This document shows, piece after piece, positions 5,715-7,816 of a stretch of DNA of 7,816 nt. The translations under genes were made by a program, and so were the position numbers. The stretch covers positions 1,916-9,731 of the forward strand of contig DGNI01000186.1 in assembly GCA_002388885.1 (NCBI GenBank), read 5' to 3'. The DNA is from Parvularculaceae bacterium UBA4496. GTDB taxonomy: Bacteria; Pseudomonadota; Alphaproteobacteria; Caulobacterales; Parvularculaceae. The notes under the pieces are model-generated. The model had not been told where the DNA came from. It did not search any database and saw only the letters and a list, made by a program, of their open reading frames with translations. The first letter of the stretch is position 1. Each line of letters begins with the position of its first letter.

Positions 5715-7034
5715 TTAAGGCGCCTTATAGGCGATTCCCTGCTTCATCACGAAATCGATGTCTTCAAGCTCGGTTATGTCGCTCAAAGGATCCCCGTCAA
5801 CGGCGACAATGTCGCCAAACTTGCCGGCGGTAATGGTTCCGAGAACGTTGGACATGCCCAAATTTTCAGCGCTCATGATCGTTGCCGAGCGGATTGCTTC
5901 CATTGGCGTCAGGCCGGCGTTCACCAGCAGTGCGAATTCCCGTGCATTGTCGCCGTGTTTCGAAACGCCAGTGTCAGTGCCGAATGCGATCTTGACGCCG
6001 CCTTCATGGGCGCGGCGCGCCATGTCATGCATGATCGGGCCGACCTGAAGCGCCTTGGCGCGTTGCGGCGGCAATAGAAAACTCTCAGGGTCTTCCGCCC
6101 ATTCGACGACAGTCTCGCCGGCGAGCAGCGTAGGCACCAGAAAGGCGCCGTTACGCTTGAACAGGCGGATGGATTCGTTGTCTAGATAAGTGCCGTGCTC
6201 GATGGAGTCGACGCCAGCGCGTAGCGCTGCATTAATGCCGTTAACGCCATGCGCATGGGCCGTGACTTTTCTGCCCATCGCGTGACTTGAATCGATAATC
6301 GCTTTTAACTCGTCCTCGAAAAATTGCTGCTCAAGACCTGCCGCCGTATTTGAAAGAACGCCGGCCGTTGCGGTGAGTTTGATATGGTCGGCGCCGCGCC
6401 GCACCTGTTCACGCACGGCCTTGCGGCAATCGCCGACCCCGTCGCACACGCCGCTTTGATGCAACAGCTCCGCAACGTCATCACGATAGCCTTGCGTGCC
6501 GTCACCATGCCCGCCAGTGACGGAAATCGTCGAGCCTGATGCAAAAATGCGCGGACCAATGACGTCGCCTTTCGCAATGCCGTCGCGCAATGCGAAAATT
6601 GCGTCACTTGATCCAGCGCCCACATCGCGAACGGTCGTGAACCCGGCCATCAGCGTTTTGCGCGCAAATCCCGCCCCGGCCATGGCGAGATCGCCTTCTG
6701 ACATTTCAACACGCTGCAGGCGCCCGCGCGGATTGCTCTCGCTCAGTATGTGAACATGCCCGTCAATGAAACCCGGCATCACGAACATGTTTTTCAGATC
6801 ATGCACCGTAACCGTGTCGTCGGCGTTGGCGCCAATAGCGCTGCCATCCAGAAAGCCGTCGGCCACGCGTTCGACGACGCCGTCCTTGATGACCACCGTC
6901 CGGTTCTGCACAACAGCGCCGCCGGGCTCGGCGAGCAACCGTCCGGCGTGAATAACGGCGTAGTCGGCAGCGGTTGCCAGACCCGCATGAAGGATAGCGG
7001 CCGTGAAAACGGCATACTTAATTGTATTGAGCAT
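5715..7034 (-). CDS. Secreted metal-dependent amidohydrolase (prolidase / imidazolonepropionase-like)
   Basis: The 439-residue product has a Sec signal peptide (MLNTIKYAVFTAAILHAGLATA, cleavage near residues 22-23), so it acts in the periplasm or outside. The amidohydrolase TIM-barrel site is complete: GFIDGHVH (H93, H95), a probable carboxylated bridging lysine in DHIKLTATAGV (K219), AHAHG (H260 or H262), SIEHGT (H280) and FGTDTG (D354). Closest by pattern are the Xaa-Pro / Xaa-Arg dipeptidases of the amidohydrolase superfamily, which cut dipeptides with proline or a basic residue at the C-terminus; the exact substrate is not readable. The C-terminal GTITAGKFGDIVAVDGDPL is the usual second part of the beta-sandwich domain. 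AGGGGA (7045-7040) lies 5 nt before the ATG. The P450 gene follows 71 bp downstream on the same strand. Confidence 0.93.
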   Translation of the reverse strand: MLNTIKYAVFTAAILHAGLATAADYAVIHAGRLLAEPGGAVVQNRTVVIKDGVVERVADGFLDGSAIGANADDTVTVHDLKNMFVMPGFIDGHVHILSESNPRGRLQRVEMSEGDLAMAGAGFARKTLMAGFTTVRDVGAGSSDAIFALRDGIAKGDVIGPRIFASGSTISVTGGHGDGTQGYRDDVAELLHQSGVCDGVGDCRKAVREQVRRGADHIKLTATAGVLSNTAAGLEQQFFEDELKAIIDSSHAMGRKVTAHAHGVNGINAALRAGVDSIEHGTYLDNESIRLFKRNGAFLVPTLLAGETVVEWAEDPESFLLPPQRAKALQVGPIMHDMARRAHEGGVKIAFGTDTGVSKHGDNAREFALLVNAGLTPMEAIRSATIMSAENLGMSNVLGTITAGKFGDIVAVDGDPLSDITELEDIDFVMKQGIAYKAP

Positions 7035-7130
7035 TCATGTCCCCTGAAGGCTGTGAGTAGTTTTGCCGGAGCGTATCCTGCTGTTCAGGAACAATCCAGA
7101 TGTTTGGCGTGCGGGTTTAAAAAAATCAGT

Positions 7131-7145
7131 TTGTGACGATCACAA
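7131..7145. repeat. TTGTGA-N3-TCACAA inverted repeat with adjacent A/T run
   Basis: TTGTGA (7131-7136) and TCACAA (7140-7145) are perfect inverse copies around CGA. It begins 15 bp past the protease stop codon (7161) and lies about 100 bp ahead of the amidohydrolase start. Read on the minus strand it is followed after 5 nt by seven T residues (7125-7119), so it could serve as a weak intrinsic terminator for the protease gene. It could equally be an operator for the amidohydrolase. The half-site spacing (3, not 6) does not fit CRP. Confidence 0.4.
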
Positions 7146-7160
7146 GCCCAGGCGCCAGAA

Positions 7161-7816
7161 CTACCGTCCCGATCTGATCGTTTCTGGCTCGATATACAAG
7201 GTCTGTCCGGCGAAATCCAACATGAAGCTTCGATCAGCGAACATATCGGCGCCGATCAGGCAGAATGGCTGGTTATCGATACCGAAGTCATCGAAGATTT
7301 TTGCATCATAAACAATGACGATGTGATTGGCCCATACCGCACTGTTCATATGCATGCGGATGATACGTATGGCGAAAGCCTTGTCTTCCGTGTCGAAAAC
7401 ATCGCGGATATTTGTTCCCGTTCTGAAGCCGTGTTGTCTTAAGCCGTTTACGTGCAATCCCCTGGTGATGCGGCGATAGGCGGACATGTTGAAGATCGTG
7501 CCAGAGGCGCCGAGATCGATAATGCAGGGAATCTGCAGGCCACGCACCGATACGTTGACAATGTATAGAGGATCAGCTTCGCCATCGACCAGAAACGGCT
7601 CCATCGACGTCGCGGTCCAATCGCTCATTGGATGGTCAGGGGTCGCGTTTGGCGCGTAGAATTTTATGAGCCGTTCCTTCTCGCTGAAAAGCGTCCTGTA
7701 TCGCTCCAGAAAGTCCAGACCCAAAACGCCTTGCGGCGGCGTATTGGGCGGCGCCCAGTCGGGTAGCACCACCCCGATGTGGTCCGGCAGCATAAGCGTT
7801 GAAATTGATATGTCGC
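7161..7816 (-). CDS. Retropepsin-like aspartic protease, C-terminal part (partial, runs off the right edge)
   Basis: Two retropepsin-like halves are visible. Counting from the ATG at 7793, residues 22-45 (GVLGLDFLERYRTLFSEKER and on to KF) form the closing part of a first domain. A second domain follows with the active-site loop IPCIIDLGASGTIF (D93) and its own closing part CLIGADMFADRSFMLDF at 178-194. The family's catalytic motif is usually D-[TS]-G-A-[ST]; here it is DLGAS, with the aspartate kept but the threonine replaced by leucine, so activity of this half is open. The frame stays open through the window edge (DISISTL before that methionine), no ribosome-binding site precedes the ATG, and the first domain lacks its active-site half. 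The true start therefore lies to the right, probably with a signal peptide there. Such proteins are probably periplasmic, but their substrates are mostly unknown. The gene ends at TAG 7163-7161. Confidence 0.82.
   Translation of the reverse strand, partial: DISISTLMLPDHIGVVLPDWAPPNTPPQGVLGLDFLERYRTLFSEKERLIKFYAPNATPDHPMSDWTATSMEPFLVDGEADPLYIVNVSVRGLQIPCIIDLGASGTIFNMSAYRRITRGLHVNGLRQHGFRTGTNIRDVFDTEDKAFAIRIIRMHMNSAVWANHIVIVYDAKIFDDFGIDNQPFCLIGADMFADRSFMLDFAGQTLYIEPETIRSGR

Noticed and set aside
7131..7145. CRP-type site (TGTGA ... TCACA)
   Set aside because: The half-sites match but are separated by a total of 3 bp, not the 6 bp that CRP needs.
7791..7793. ATG as the true start of the aspartic protease
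   Set aside because: The frame stays open to the window edge, no ribosome-binding site is present, and the protein would begin in the middle of a retropepsin domain.

Overview
The window reads as GC-rich bacterial DNA, most likely from an alphaproteobacterium. The evidence is an sdhC start with the motif RPLSPHLQIWRFT behind a TTGAC / CTATGT promoter of the alphaproteobacterial type, a DUF6356-like small membrane protein, and a dense layout with overlapping convergent genes. A finer placement (for example a marine Parvularculaceae- or Hyphomonadaceae-like lineage) is only a guess. I see no tRNA, rRNA, CRISPR array, insertion sequence or phage gene.

Left part (1-2209). The first 98 bases, on the minus strand, are the start of succinate dehydrogenase cytochrome b subunit sdhC, cut by the window edge. 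Its promoter lies in the intergenic region shared with a divergent, secreted YbjN-like protein (285-788, plus). That gene overlaps tail to tail by 4 bp with a minus-strand pair: a 319-residue protein built of repeated acidic helical units (1250-2209), and 6 bp downstream of it a 152-residue membrane-anchored protein of unknown function (785-1243).

Middle part (2321-4219). A YeiH/UPF0324-type inner-membrane transporter (2321-3337) sits 18 bp behind a 90-residue DUF6356-like membrane protein (3356-3628), probably as one operon. Divergent from them is an Lrp/AsnC-type regulator (3761-4219, plus). The 132-bp gap between is strikingly AT-rich and full of small palindromes, as expected for a control region where the regulator governs itself and the divergent transporter operon.

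Right part (4210-7816, all minus). A secreted metal-dependent amidohydrolase (prolidase-like, 5715-7034) is followed 71 bp later by a cytochrome P450 (4210-5643), which overlaps the Lrp gene tail to tail by 10 bp. Two hairpins lie in the 71-bp gap, one of which can pair the P450 ribosome-binding site. At the right edge is the C-terminal part of a two-domain retropepsin-like aspartic protease (7161-7816), cut by the window end. Between it and the amidohydrolase lies a perfect TTGTGA-N3-TCACAA inverted repeat.

Most of this is ordinary chromosomal content. The parts worth a second look are the Lrp/DUF6356/YeiH control region, the repeat protein with its membrane-anchored neighbour, the amidohydrolase-P450 pair, and the double aspartic protease with an unusual DLGAS active-site motif.
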